The translations under genes were made by a program, and so were the position numbers. This document shows, in pieces, positions 25,656-34,417 of a stretch of 64,000 nucleotides of DNA (the stretch's first letter is position 1; every line of letters starts with the position of its first letter). The stretch is from CSSed11-175R1 sp041685735 (GTDB lineage: Bacteria > Actinomycetota > Nitriliruptoria > Nitriliruptorales > Nitriliruptoraceae): the NCBI GenBank assembly GCA_041685735.1, contig JAWLFE010000008.1, positions 1 through 64,000 on the forward strand, read 5' to 3'. The notes beneath the pieces were generated by a model that was not told where the DNA came from, did no database searches, and saw only the letters and a list, made by a program, of their open reading frames with translations.

Positions 25656-27178
25656 GTCCCCACCGGCACGCGCAGACGGTAGGCGAGCGCCTCCTCGACG
25701 TGGTCGGGAGCGATGACCTCGGTGGCGTCCAGATCGGCGATGGTGCGGGCCACCCGCAACGACCGATCGAACGCCCGGGCGGACAGCGCCAATCCATCGA
25801 TCGCCCGCACGAGCGTGGTCATGGCCCGCGGCGAACAGCCCGCGCGGAGCTGCTGATCATCCAGATCACGGGCCAGGATCCCGGCCCCCCACCGCGCCGC
25901 CGCACCCTCCCGGGCCGCGAGGACACGGGCAGCGACCAGCGCGGTGGACTCTCCGTCCGCGGCGCCGACCAACTGCTCGTGGTCGACGGGCTGGACCTCG
26001 ATGTGGAGGTCGATGCGATCGAGCAGCGGTCCGGACAGCCGTGCGCGGTACCGCTCGATGCGATCAGGACGACACGTGCACGCCCGTCGGGGATCGCCCA
26101 GGTGTCCGCAGGGACACGGGTTGGTGGCGGCCACGAACAGCACCCGGGAGGGGTAGTGGACCCGCGACCGGGCGCGGGTGATGGTGATCTCGCCCCGCTC
26201 CAGCGGCTGGCGCAGCGCATCCAGGATCCAGCGCGGCGTCTCCAGCAGCTCATCGAGCAGCAACACCCCCCGGTGGGCGAGCGCGAGCTCACCGGGGCGG
26301 GCGATGCCGCTACCCCCGCCGATCAGTCCGGCAGCCGAGATGGAGTGGTGCGGCTCGCGCAACGGTGGAGCCAACGACAGCGGCGCATCCGGTGCGCGTT
26401 CGCCGGCGACGGAGTGGATCGCAGCGACCTCCAGCGCCTGGTCCATCGCCAGGGGCGGCAGGAGCGCGTGCAGCCGCCGAGCGAGCATCGTCTTGCCACA
26501 GCCCGGTGGCCCGACGAGCAACAGGTGGTGCCCACCCGCGGCCGCGATCTCGACGGAGCGCCGAGCGACCGGTTGCCCGCGGACGTCGCGGAGGTCGAGC
26601 CCTGACGTCGGTACCTCGGTCGGCGCCGGCAGGGTCGCACGGGGGCGTCGATCGCCGCGCAGGAGTTCGACGACGTCGATCAGATCGCGGACCCCGACGA
26701 CGCGCAGGCCCTCGACCAGTGCCGCCTCCCCCGCGGCCGCTTCGGCGACGAGCAGTCGGCCGGTGCCCAGGTCACGGGCACCCACGGCGGTCGGCAACGT
26801 GCCCGGCACCGGGCGGATGCTGCCGTCGAGACCGACCTCACCGCAGGCACACAGTCCGACGAGCGAGTCCGCCGGGATCTGTTCGGTGGCGGCGAGCACA
26901 CCGAGGGCCAGCGGCAGATCGAACCCGGTGCCCACCTTCGGCAGGTCGGCCGGGGCCAGGTTGATGACGATGCGTTCCTGCGGCCAGTGCAGGCCGCTGC
27001 GCTGGATCGCCGTACGGATCCGGTCCTCCGCTTCGCGCACCGCGGTGTCCGGCAGGCCGACCAGGCGCATCCCCGGCAACCCGGTGGCCCGCGAACATTC
27101 GATGCGCACCCGATGCGGCGTCAGCCCGACGAGCGCGACGGCGTGGACCAGGGCCAGGACACCGTGGGCGCCGCTCAC
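25652..27178 (-). CDS. comM: YifB/ComM family Mg-chelatase-like AAA ATPase
   Basis: ComM is a hexameric helicase that promotes branch migration during integration of transforming DNA. The 508-residue protein has an N-terminal Lon-like domain (GLPGMRLVGLPDTAVREAEDR; NLAPADLPKVGTGFDLPLAL). The AAA core carries Walker A LLVGPPGCGKTMLARRL and the Walker B region RGVLLLDELLE, followed by ATNPCPCGHLGDP and C-terminal helices. GTG at 27178 overlaps the yraN stop. Confidence 0.94.
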   Translation of the reverse strand: MSGAHGVLALVHAVALVGLTPHRVRIECSRATGLPGMRLVGLPDTAVREAEDRIRTAIQRSGLHWPQERIVINLAPADLPKVGTGFDLPLALGVLAATEQIPADSLVGLCACGEVGLDGSIRPVPGTLPTAVGARDLGTGRLLVAEAAAGEAALVEGLRVVGVRDLIDVVELLRGDRRPRATLPAPTEVPTSGLDLRDVRGQPVARRSVEIAAAGGHHLLLVGPPGCGKTMLARRLHALLPPLAMDQALEVAAIHSVAGERAPDAPLSLAPPLREPHHSISAAGLIGGGSGIARPGELALAHRGVLLLDELLETPRWILDALRQPLERGEITITRARSRVHYPSRVLFVAATNPCPCGHLGDPRRACTCRPDRIERYRARLSGPLLDRIDLHIEVQPVDHEQLVGAADGESTALVAARVLAAREGAAARWGAGILARDLDDQQLRAGCSPRAMTTLVRAIDGLALSARAFDRSLRVARTIADLDATEVIAPDHVEEALAYRLRVPVGT

Positions 27179-27606
27179 AGCGCATCCAGCAGATGGGTCA
27201 GGGTCGCGCGCCGCCCGAGGTCCACCGCGATGACGTCCACACGCACGCGGTGGAACGGCAGGGAGGCGTCGCGGAGGAACGCACCGCTGAGAGCCCGGAC
27301 CTTGGCTCGCTTGCGTGGCGACACCGCCGCCAGCGCTCCACCGAACCGGTCGGCGTCACGGCGGGTCTTGACCTCGCAGATCACGACGCAGCCGATCGCC
27401 TCGTCGACCGCCACCACGTCGAGTTCGCCGCGCAGCTCCCCCGCGGACAGTCGCCAGTTGCGCGCGATGATCGTCAGGCGATCGTCAGCGACCAGGTGTC
27501 GGCAGGCCAGGTCCTCGCCGAGGGCGCCGAGCGAGGCCGTCCCGCCGCCCGCCCGGCCGTCGAGGGCGTCGGTGAGCTCGACGGTGCATCGCGATGTGGT
27601 GTCCAT
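27175..27606 (-). CDS. YraN family (UPF0102) endonuclease-like protein
   Basis: A 143-residue restriction-endonuclease-fold protein of unknown substrate. LGEDLACRHL, then GELDVVAVD and CVVICEVKTRR form the typical E-x(n)-D...E-x-K site. It precedes comM-dprA, the standard order. A TAGCGT -10-like box (27618-27613) ends 6 nt before the ATG, which suggests a leaderless transcript. Confidence 0.9.
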   Translation of the reverse strand: MDTTSRCTVELTDALDGRAGGGTASLGALGEDLACRHLVADDRLTIIARNWRLSAGELRGELDVVAVDEAIGCVVICEVKTRRDADRFGGALAAVSPRKRAKVRALSGAFLRDASLPFHRVRVDVIAVDLGRRATLTHLLDAL

Positions 27607-27612
27607 GCCCCG

Positions 27613-27618
27613 ACGCTA
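27613..27618 (-). promoter_or_regulatory. -10-like element TAGCGT, leaderless yraN
   Basis: TANNNT-type box on the minus strand, 6 nt before the ATG of the UPF0102 gene. No good -35 is seen. It would put the first transcribed base at or next to the start codon. Confidence 0.35.
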
Positions 27619-27742
27619 CGTCCGGGAGAACCGACCCGGCCGACGGGTTGCCTCGACGCTGTGGACAACCGACGCGGAACCCAGCCCGCCCCGCGGTCCG
27701 GCTCCACCCGAGACGTCCGGCCCGACCCGGGAGCCAGCCCGG

Positions 27743-27859
27743 TCAGAAGACCCCGACCGCCCAGAGGATGGCACCGACGATGACCACCACGGCGGCGATC
27801 AGCATCCAGATGTCGTTGCGCTTGTCATCGCGGTAGCGGCGCGTCGCGTCGAAACCCAT
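27743..27859 (-). CDS. Small single-pass membrane protein (38 aa)
   Basis: MGFDATRRYRDDKRNDIW is a charged cytoplasmic part followed by one hydrophobic helix (MLIAAVVVIVGAILWAVGVF) reaching the C-terminus. A GGGGGAG ribosome site stands 8 nt before the ATG. An alternative GTG at 27868 would overlap the stop of the DUF2469 gene (GTGA). Short proteins of this kind next to DUF2469 occur in actinobacteria. The function is unknown. Confidence 0.7.
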   Translation of the reverse strand: MGFDATRRYRDDKRNDIWMLIAAVVVIVGAILWAVGVF

Positions 27860-27864
27860 GCTGG

Positions 27865-28179
27865 TCACTCCCCCAGGAAGTCGGGAAGGTCGTGGCCCTC
27901 GTGGGACAGTTCCTCGATGTTGACGTCCCGGAAGGTCAGCACACGCACGTTCTTGATGAACCGTGCGGTGCGGAACATGTCCCACACCCAGGCGTCCTTG
28001 AGGTCGATCTCGAACCACAGGTCGTTGCCCTCGTGCGGTCGGACGTCGACCTCGTTGCAGAGGTAGAACCGGCGCTCGGTCTCCACGACGTAGCGGAACA
28101 TCCGGACCACATCGCGGTACTCGCGGTACAGCGCGAGCTCGAGATCGGTCTCGAACACATCGAGTTCGTCGGGCTCCAT
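27865..28179 (-). CDS. DUF2469 family protein
   Basis: A 104-residue protein of the DUF2469 family, which is nearly confined to actinobacteria and lies between rnhB and yraN. The family core is well conserved: ELALYREYRDVVRMFRYVVE, TERRFYLCNEVDV, DAWVWDMFRTARFIKNVRVL. The function is unknown. ATG at 28179 was chosen because the family starts just before the acidic helix. It is the best single marker here for an actinobacterial origin. Confidence 0.92.
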   Translation of the reverse strand: MEPDELDVFETDLELALYREYRDVVRMFRYVVETERRFYLCNEVDVRPHEGNDLWFEIDLKDAWVWDMFRTARFIKNVRVLTFRDVNIEELSHEGHDLPDFLGE

Positions 28180-28318
28180 CGGGGCTCCGGGTGGGTCGCC
28201 GGTCGGCCTGTCGAGCCGCCCGTGGGTGGGATCGGTTCGATCACGCTGGACGAGGGTAGCGGTGAGCGCCACGCCGGTCGGGGGCATCCACATGCTCCTC
28301 ACCATCGCACGGACCGAC

Positions 28319-28324
28319 TACGGT
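28319..28324 (+). promoter_or_regulatory. -10-like element TACGGT, leaderless rnhB
   Basis: TACGGT ends 6 nt before the rnhB ATG (28331), so the transcript would begin at the start codon. No ribosome site is present upstream of the ATG, which agrees with leaderless translation. No -35 is recognisable. Confidence 0.4.
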
Positions 28325-28330
28325 CCCGCC

Positions 28331-29002
28331 ATGGCATCGAGGGATCCCGCAGGCCGCCGGACGCGCACCCCCGTCCCCGGCATCCGGTTCGAACAGCCCT
28401 ACTGGGACACCGGCGCCGTCGTCGCCGGCATCGACGAGGTCGGACGGGGCGCCTGGGCCGGACCCCTGACCCTCGCGGCCGTCGTGCTGCCCACCGATCG
28501 ACGGATCTACAAGCTGCGCGACTCCAAGGTGTTGACCCCAGAGGTCCGGCAGCACCTGAGCGATCGCCTGCACACCGTCGCGACCGGCATCGGGATCGGG
28601 CATGCCAGCAACCTCGAGGTGGATCGTTACGGGCTCAGCGACGCCACCCGTCGCGCCGCGCGTCGCGCCGTCGAGGCGCTGCCGGTGGAGCCGGACGTGA
28701 TGCTCATCGACGGCACCTGGGACTTCCTGGCGGACCTCGGGACCCACAACGAGACCATCCCGAAGGGCGATGGCCGATCGGCGTCCATCGCGGCCGCGTC
28801 GATCATCGCGAAGGTCGCCCGCGACCGCATCATGGTCGATGTGGCCGGCCAGCACCCACCCTACGTCTTCGCCTCGAACAAGGGCTACCCCTCACCCGAC
28901 CACGTCGCCGCGCTCGAGCAGCACGGCCCGTGCGACCTGCACCGTCGGTCGTGGGCGCCGATCGCCGGGCTGGATCACCCGCGGTTGTTCGGGACCGCCT
29001 GA
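28331..29002 (+). CDS. rnhB: Ribonuclease HII
   Basis: RNase HII removes ribonucleotides misincorporated in DNA and RNA primers. The 223-residue protein shows GIDEVGRGAWAGPLTLAAVV (catalytic Asp-Glu), LRDSKVLTPEVR, VMLIDGTWDF, and KGDGRSASIAAASIIAKVARD. It is transcribed opposite to its neighbours and converges on lepB, with 16 bp between the stop codons. ATG at 28331 is preferred over a frame from 28226 because of the -10 box. Confidence 0.94.
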   Translation: MASRDPAGRRTRTPVPGIRFEQPYWDTGAVVAGIDEVGRGAWAGPLTLAAVVLPTDRRIYKLRDSKVLTPEVRQHLSDRLHTVATGIGIGHASNLEVDRYGLSDATRRAARRAVEALPVEPDVMLIDGTWDFLADLGTHNETIPKGDGRSASIAAASIIAKVARDRIMVDVAGQHPPYVFASNKGYPSPDHVAALEQHGPCDLHRRSWAPIAGLDHPRLFGTA

Positions 29003-29018
29003 CGGGCTGCTCATGGCC

Positions 29019-29954
29019 TCATGGCTCGGCGTCGACCACATGCTCGACGCCGGTCAGCGAGTCCCAGTGCTCCAGGGGCCAGATGATCACGACCGCGCGA
29101 CCGACGACCGCCCCCTCACTGACGAACCCGAGCGAGCGCCGCGAGTCGGACGAGTTGGGTCGGTTGTCACCGAGGAAGAACAGCTCGCCCTCGGGCACGG
29201 TGACGGGGCCGTAGTTGTCCTGGTCGCCGAAGACGACGTAGGGCTCATCGAGCGCGACGTCGTTGACGAGTACCTGTCCATCCTCGATCAGGACCTCGTC
29301 ACCGCCGACCGCGATGACACGCTTGACGAAGTCCCGGGCCGAGGTCGGGATGACGCCGACGAACTGTCCGACCGCACGGACGAACCGGTCGCCCCCGCTC
29401 AGGGGTGCACTCAGGGGTTCGTCTTCACCCTCGAAGACCACGACGTCGCCACGTCGGGGCTCACGGAACCGGAAGGTGACCTTCTCCACGACCATCCGGT
29501 CGTCGATCTGCAGGGTTGGCTCCATCGAACTCGATGGGATGAAGAACACCTGGAGCACGAAGGTCCGCAGCAGGAACGCCAGGAGGAACGCCACCAGGAT
29601 CAGGATCGGCAGTTCCCGGAAGAACGCACCGGCACCGCCACCCGATCCGTGCTTGGTGTCATCCGATGCGGGGGTGACCGATCCGCCGGTGGCACCGCCC
29701 CGCCCGTCCGGTGGTGCGTCGTCGGTCACCCCGGGGGGATCCTGCGGCGCGGTCGATCCGCCGGTCGCCGCAGGGTCAGCCGGACCAGCGGGTGACCGCC
29801 CGTGCGGCGCGTGCGCGGAACGCGCCGATGAGACGTCGTCACCGGACCCGGTGTTCGCGGTCTGGTCGCCGCTACCACGCTGATGGACCGTGGCCTTGGG
29901 CCACAGCGGTGGCGGAGGTTCGGGGCGACCGTCGGGGTCTTCGCGTGGATCCAT
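29019..29954 (-). CDS. lepB: Signal peptidase I
   Basis: Membrane serine protease that removes signal peptides. The protein has an unusually long disordered N-terminal region (about 110 residues, rich in Pro, Gly, Asp) before one membrane helix (LPILILVAFLLAFLLRTFV). The catalytic boxes follow: FFIPSSSMEPTLQIDDR (Ser), RGDVVVFEG, DFVKRVIAVGGD (Lys), FFLGDNRPNSSDSR. The gene follows rplS downstream by 66 nt. Confidence 0.94.
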   Translation of the reverse strand: MDPREDPDGRPEPPPPLWPKATVHQRGSGDQTANTGSGDDVSSARSAHAPHGRSPAGPADPAATGGSTAPQDPPGVTDDAPPDGRGGATGGSVTPASDDTKHGSGGGAGAFFRELPILILVAFLLAFLLRTFVLQVFFIPSSSMEPTLQIDDRMVVEKVTFRFREPRRGDVVVFEGEDEPLSAPLSGGDRFVRAVGQFVGVIPTSARDFVKRVIAVGGDEVLIEDGQVLVNDVALDEPYVVFGDQDNYGPVTVPEGELFFLGDNRPNSSDSRRSLGFVSEGAVVGRAVVIIWPLEHWDSLTGVEHVVDAEP

Positions 29955-30020
29955 GGGGGACGGCAGCCTATCCGGCGTGGTGGCCCGGACCGGGCGGCTC
30001 CCCGATCGGGGAGCGCAGGG

Positions 30021-30383
30021 TCACGCGCGGGCGATCTGCGACTCGCGCTTCTCCTTGATGCGGGCCTTCTTGCCGACGCGGTCACGCAGGTAGTACAGCT
30101 TGGCGCGCCGCACCCGGCCGCGACGGGCCACCTCGATGCGATCGATGACGGGGCTGTGGACGGGGAAGGTCCGCTCGACGCCGACGCCGAAGCTGATCTT
30201 GCGCACGGTGAAGGATTCCCGCAGACCGCCACCCCGACGACCGATGACCACGCCCTCGAACACCTGGACGCGGGAACGCGTTCCCTCCACGACCTTGACG
30301 TGGACCTTGACGGTGTCGCCCGGCCAGAACGCGGGGATGTCATCCCGTAGACGGGACTTCTCGACGATGTCGACCTTGTTCAT
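30021..30383 (-). CDS. rplS: 50S ribosomal protein L19
   Basis: L19 lies at the 30S-50S interface. The 120-residue sequence is typical: PAFWPGDTVKVHVKVVEG, RVQVFEGVVIGRRGGGLRES, GVGVERTFPVHSP, RGRVRRAKLYYLRDRVGK. ATG at 30383. The 225-nt region between trmD and rplS contains a hairpin (30423-30438) and no gene. Confidence 0.96.
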   Translation of the reverse strand: MNKVDIVEKSRLRDDIPAFWPGDTVKVHVKVVEGTRSRVQVFEGVVIGRRGGGLRESFTVRKISFGVGVERTFPVHSPVIDRIEVARRGRVRRAKLYYLRDRVGKKARIKEKRESQIARA

Positions 30384-30422
30384 GGTGGGACTTCCTGCTC
30401 GCGAGGTGGACGTGACGCACGT

Positions 30423-30438
30423 TGCGCCTGGGGGCGCA
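30423..30438 (-). promoter_or_regulatory. Hairpin in the rplS leader
   Basis: TGCGCC / GGCGCA with a CCCA loop, 40 nt upstream of the L19 start codon. It could take part in autoregulation or be a terminator after trmD (stop at 30609). Nothing else is recognised in 30384-30608. Confidence 0.3.
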
Positions 30439-30608
30439 CGATGACGTGGGGACGACCGGTGGGGTGACGGCACCGGGACCGGAGCGCGGCCCAACCTGAC
30501 AACCACCTGCATGCCGGCTCGGTGCGTGAATGGGTGCACGTGGTGGGCGCGGCGATGCTGGCAGCGGGCGCTGCGACGCGCGAGGATACGGTCAGGAGGC
30601 CTGCAGGG

Positions 30609-31391
30609 TCAACCTGCACCGTCATCAGCGCGCGGCGGCTCGGTGCCACGCAGCAGGTCCGGGCGCCGGGCGCGGGTCAACGCCACGGCACGATCGTGGC
30701 GCCAGCGGTCCACCGCCCCGTGGTCACCGGAGCTCAGCACCTCCGGGACACCGTGACCGCGCAGATCGGCGGGGCGGGTGTACTGCGGGTACTCGAGCAG
30801 CCCGTCGGCGAACGACTCATCGGCGGGTGATGCGTCGTTGCCGACGATCCCGGGACGCAACCGCGTGACCGCCTCGATGATGGCCGCGGCGGCGACCTCC
30901 CCACCGAACAGCACGTAGTCACCGATCGAGACCTCGTCGGTGGCGACGAGGTCGTGGACGCGCTCATCGATGCCCTCGTACCGGCCGCAGATGAGCACCA
31001 GTCGGTCCTCTTCGGCCAGTTCGCGGGCCATCGCCTGGTCGAACGGGCGACCCCGAGGTGTCAGCAGGATCGTGCGCGGTCGGGCACCTCCGGCGAGGTA
31101 GCGGGCATCGGCAGGTGGATCGCTGCGCCCCGCCGTCGCGTCGGGCGGGAGGTCGTTCCACACCGCCTCGGCGGCGGCGGTCAGCACGTCAGCCCGCATG
31201 ACCATCCCCGCGCCGCCGCCGTAGGGGGCGTCGTCGACGCTGCGGTGCCGGTCGGTGGTGTAGTCGCGCAGGTCGTGGACCCGCAGGTCCAGCCGGCCGT
31301 CCTCGTTGGCACGACCGAGCAGCGACGTCGTCAAGGGACCGTCGAACCATCCGGGGAAGATCGTCAGGATGTCGATGCGGGGTGTGGTCAC
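30609..31391 (-). CDS. trmD: tRNA (guanine-N1)-methyltransferase TrmD
   Basis: TrmD makes m1G37 in tRNAs. The 260-residue SPOUT enzyme shows IDILTIFPGWFDGPL, DDAPYGGGAGMVMR, RTILLTPRGRPFDQAMA, LVLICGRYEGIDERV, and SIGDYVLFGGEVAA, with the knot motif intact. GTG at 31391 overlaps the rimM stop (GTGA). A loop of about 20 residues around PPDATAGRSDPPADARYLAG is longer than in E. coli. Confidence 0.95.
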   Translation of the reverse strand: MTTPRIDILTIFPGWFDGPLTTSLLGRANEDGRLDLRVHDLRDYTTDRHRSVDDAPYGGGAGMVMRADVLTAAAEAVWNDLPPDATAGRSDPPADARYLAGGARPRTILLTPRGRPFDQAMARELAEEDRLVLICGRYEGIDERVHDLVATDEVSIGDYVLFGGEVAAAAIIEAVTRLRPGIVGNDASPADESFADGLLEYPQYTRPADLRGHGVPEVLSSGDHGAVDRWRHDRAVALTRARRPDLLRGTEPPRADDGAG

Positions 31392-31945
31392 GTGTCCGCA
31401 CCCTCGTCGGGACGCACGACCTCGGCGTCGCTGGGATCGAGGAGACCGGCAGGGGGGTCGACCAGGCGGAGGCGCTCGGTCCCGTCCTCGGTGACATCGA
31501 CCTCGACGAAGTCCTCGACGGTCGGCAGCAGCCACGTTCCCCCGTCCGACCGCGTGACCTCGAGCAGGTCGTAGCCGGCCGCGTCCGGCAGTTCGATCAG
31601 GGCGCTGACGCTGCCGAGGTCACCGCCATCCTCATCGACCACGGCCATGTCGATCAGTTCGTGGGCGTAGTAGGTCTCGGACTCCGACAGATCCGCCGGC
31701 GGGGCTTCGATCAGTTGCCCGCGCAGCCGTTCGGCGGCGGTCCGGTCGGTGACCCCCGCGAAGCGCAGGAGCAGCCGCCCCTGGTGGGGACGGCTGGCCT
31801 CGATGCTGGTCGGGCGACCGTCGAGGTGGACCTCGGCGCCGGCGTCGAAGCGTCCGGGCACGTCGGACAGGACGTGCACCGACACCTCGCCGCGGATGCC
31901 GTGGGCCTTGACGATCCGCCCGATGGCGACCAGGTCGTCGCTCAC
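31388..31945 (-). CDS. rimM: Ribosome maturation factor RimM
   Basis: RimM binds S19 and helps mature the 30S head. The 185-residue protein has IGRIVKAHGIRGEVSVHVLSD at the N-terminus, FAGVTDRTAAERLRG, and the PRC-barrel part with YDLLEVTR and LLPTVEDFVEVDV. It sits in rpsP-khpA-rimM-trmD, the classic ribosome-maturation operon. Confidence 0.94.
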   Translation of the reverse strand: MSDDLVAIGRIVKAHGIRGEVSVHVLSDVPGRFDAGAEVHLDGRPTSIEASRPHQGRLLLRFAGVTDRTAAERLRGQLIEAPPADLSESETYYAHELIDMAVVDEDGGDLGSVSALIELPDAAGYDLLEVTRSDGGTWLLPTVEDFVEVDVTEDGTERLRLVDPPAGLLDPSDAEVVRPDEGADT

Positions 31946-31952
31946 GTCGGAG

Positions 31953-32189
31953 TCAGTCGACGATCTCGACGGTGACGTTCTCGTCGTCGAGAGAACCGGC
32001 GGCCTTGACGAGCGTGCGCAGCGCCTTGGCGGTGCGGCCCCGCTTGCCGATGACCTTGCCGAGATCCTCCTGGTTGACGTTCAGCTCCAGGACGGTCTCA
32101 CGTGGGTCATCGTCGACGTCGATCCGGACATCATCCGGGTGGTCGACCAGCTGCTTGGCGACGAACTCGAGGACGTCTTCGGACCTCAT
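31953..32189 (-). CDS. khpA: KH-domain RNA-binding protein (YlqC/KhpA)
   Basis: A 78-residue single KH domain protein encoded between rpsP and rimM. The GXXG loop reads IGKRGRTAKALRTLV. KhpA proteins bind RNA globally, often with KhpB. Its ATG at 32189 overlaps the rpsP stop at 32186. Confidence 0.9.
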   Translation of the reverse strand: MRSEDVLEFVAKQLVDHPDDVRIDVDDDPRETVLELNVNQEDLGKVIGKRGRTAKALRTLVKAAGSLDDENVTVEIVD

Positions 32190-32533
32190 GCGTCGTCCTC
32201 CGCTGCCTCGGCAGCCTTGGCCTTGGCCTTCTTCGACTGCTTGGGCTTGACCTCGGAGCGGTCGCGGCCGGTGTCGCCGGGCTTGAACTGCTCCCAGACG
32301 CCGGTGATGCGCAGCAGCTTCTTGACGGCGTCCGACGGCTGTGCGCCGTTCGACAGCCAGTGCAGGGCCCGCTCCTCGTCGATGCGGACGAAGGACGGCT
32401 CCTCGAGGGGGCGGTACTCGCCGAAGATCTCGATGAAGCGCCCATCGCGCGGCGAGCGCGAGTCGGCGGCGACGACGCGGTAGTACGGGCGCTTGACGGT
32501 GCCTTCGCGGCGGAGGCGGAGTTTGACGGCCAT
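32186..32533 (-). CDS. rpsP: 30S ribosomal protein S16
   Basis: S16 is an early 30S assembly protein. MAVKLRLRREGTVKRPYYRV and the segment RDGRFIEIFGEYRPLEEP are diagnostic. The last 25 residues form a Lys/Ala/Glu tail found in actinobacterial S16. It heads the rpsP-khpA-rimM-trmD operon. The 266 nt between ffh and rpsP hold no gene. Confidence 0.96.
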   Translation of the reverse strand: MAVKLRLRREGTVKRPYYRVVAADSRSPRDGRFIEIFGEYRPLEEPSFVRIDEERALHWLSNGAQPSDAVKKLLRITGVWEQFKPGDTGRDRSEVKPKQSKKAKAKAAEAAEDDA

Positions 32534-32799
32534 GACACAGATCCCTTGGTGGGCCGTCCCGGTGGACCGATGACGGCGGATGGAGCCGATCCGTACCTGC
32601 ACGGGCTGCCTCGGTGCTACACCGACCGCGTCATCATCGACGCGGGGTCGACACAGGGTCGGTGGGCGGGCAGCCGGTGTGGCGGAGACCGGCGCAGTGG
32701 TCAGCACCGACAGGGGCACAGGGCCCGGACGGGTGCGATGCCCGGAAGGCTACCGCACCGCTCCCCCGCTGCGCCATCCACGGTCCGGCGAGGTTCGGG

Positions 32800-34248
32800 T
32801 CAGCGTCGTTTGCCGCGCTTCGGAGCCGGCTGCAGACCCTGGAAGCCACCGAGCCCGCCGGCACCACCGCCGCCTCCCATGCCCGACTGGAGCTGTCGCA
32901 GCGCCGCGGCCTGTGCCTGGCGGCCCTGCTTGCCCTTGGGCGGCTTGCTGCCCTGCTGCCCGGACATCTTGGCGGCGCTCTTCATCACCTTCTGGACCTG
33001 CTCGAACTGCTTGACCAGCCGGTTGACCTCGGTGACCGTCGTGCCGGACCCGGCGGCGATGCGCTTACGGCGGCGACCGTTGAGCACCTTGGGCTTGGTG
33101 CGCTCCTCGGGGGTCATCGACCGGATGATGGCCTCGATGCGGGCCACCTGCTTGTCGTCGACGTCCACGTCCTTCAATTGCTTGGACATCCCCGGCATCA
33201 TCCCGAGCAGGCCCTGCAGCGAACCCATGCGCTTGAGCATCTGCATCTGCTGGAGGAAGTCCTCGAGCGTGAACTCGCCGCTGAGCAGCGCCTCCTCGGC
33301 GGAGGCCGCTTCCTCCTCGGTGTAGGTCGCCTCGGCCTTCTCGATGAGCGTCATGACATCGCCCATACCGAGGATGCGCGACGCCATCCGGTCCGGGTGG
33401 AAGGCCTCGAACTCGTCGAGCTTCTCCCCGATCGACGCGAACTTGATCGGCTTGCCGGTGACCTCGCGAACCGACAGCGCCGCACCACCGCGGGCGTCAC
33501 CGTCGAGCTTCGACAGGATCACGCCGTCGAACCCGACGCCGTCCTGGAAGGCTTTGGCGACGTTGACCGCTTCCTGACCGATCATCGCGTCGATGACGAA
33601 CAGCGTCTCGCTGGCGGCCACGGCCTCACGGATCGCGCGGGCCTGTGCGATCAGTTCGTCGTCGATCCCGAGGCGCCCCGCGGTGTCGACGATGACCACG
33701 TCACAGCCCGTCTCGCGCGCCTTGTCGATCGACTCCCTGGCCACCGGGACCGGATCACCGGAGGTCACGGGGGCGTAGACGTGCACACCGGCGCGCTCCG
33801 CGTTGACCTTGAGCTGTTCGACGGCGGCCGGGCGCTGCAGGTCGCAGGCGACCAGCATCGGGTTGCGGCCCTTGGACTTCAGCAGCGCGGCCAGCTTGCC
33901 GGCCGCGGTCGTCTTCCCGGACCCCTGCAGCCCGGCGAGCATGATCACCGCCGGCTTGCCGGTCAGGTTGAGACCCTCCGCCGGGCCGCCGAGTGCACGC
34001 TCGAGCTCCTGCGAGACGATCTTGATGACCTGTTGCGACGGGTTGAGGGCCTTGGAGACCTCCTCACCGACGAGCTCTTCGCGGAGCCGCTCGATCATCC
34101 CCTTGACGACCTTGAAGTTGACGTCCGCCTCCAGCAACGCGAGGCGGATCTCCTTCAGGGTCGCATCGACGGTCTTCTCGTCCAGGCGACCGCGACCCTT
34201 GACCCGATCGAGGGCCGATTCGAGCTTCGTGCTGAGTTGATCGAACAC
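32800..34248 (-). CDS. ffh: Signal recognition particle protein Ffh
   Basis: The SRP54 GTPase that binds signal sequences and 4.5S RNA. N domain from MFDQLSTKLESALDRVKG; G domain with GLQGSGKTTAAGKLA (G1), VDTAGRLGIDDEL, TKLDG-equivalent SKLDGDARGGAAL. The M domain is Met-rich (QQMQMLKRMGSLQGLLGMMPGM) and ends in a Gly-rich tail. Upstream lies TACGCT (34298-34293) as a likely -10 and an 18-bp repeat array. Confidence 0.96.
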   Translation of the reverse strand: MFDQLSTKLESALDRVKGRGRLDEKTVDATLKEIRLALLEADVNFKVVKGMIERLREELVGEEVSKALNPSQQVIKIVSQELERALGGPAEGLNLTGKPAVIMLAGLQGSGKTTAAGKLAALLKSKGRNPMLVACDLQRPAAVEQLKVNAERAGVHVYAPVTSGDPVPVARESIDKARETGCDVVIVDTAGRLGIDDELIAQARAIREAVAASETLFVIDAMIGQEAVNVAKAFQDGVGFDGVILSKLDGDARGGAALSVREVTGKPIKFASIGEKLDEFEAFHPDRMASRILGMGDVMTLIEKAEATYTEEEAASAEEALLSGEFTLEDFLQQMQMLKRMGSLQGLLGMMPGMSKQLKDVDVDDKQVARIEAIIRSMTPEERTKPKVLNGRRRKRIAAGSGTTVTEVNRLVKQFEQVQKVMKSAAKMSGQQGSKPPKGKQGRQAQAAALRQLQSGMGGGGGAGGLGGFQGLQPAPKRGKRR

Positions 34249-34292
34249 GGGCGGTCCTGGGGGCTGGTGTCACGAGCGGCTTGTGACCCGCG

Positions 34293-34298
34293 AGCGTA
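34293..34298 (-). promoter_or_regulatory. -10-like element TACGCT upstream of ffh
   Basis: TACGCT in the context GCTACGCTCG on the minus strand, 44 nt before the ffh ATG. The same octamer GCTACGCT appears at two other candidate promoters here (56240-56245 minus, 56297-56302 plus). Confidence 0.4.
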
Positions 34299-34300
34299 GC

Positions 34301-34354
34301 GGCCGGACCCACCGACCCGGCCGGACCCACCGACCCGGCCGGCCCGACCGACGG
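34301..34354. repeat. 18-bp tandem repeat, three copies, upstream of ffh
   Basis: GGCCGGACCCACCGACCC at 34301 and 34319 is followed by a diverged third copy at 34337. It lies just upstream of the candidate ffh promoter, between ffh and the plus-strand membrane protein gene. Confidence 0.75.
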
Positions 34355-34417
34355 GCACGGGTCGTGATCCGCGTCGGACCGTGTCGCGCACCGCTGCCAT
34401 CGACTGCCACGTAGCCT

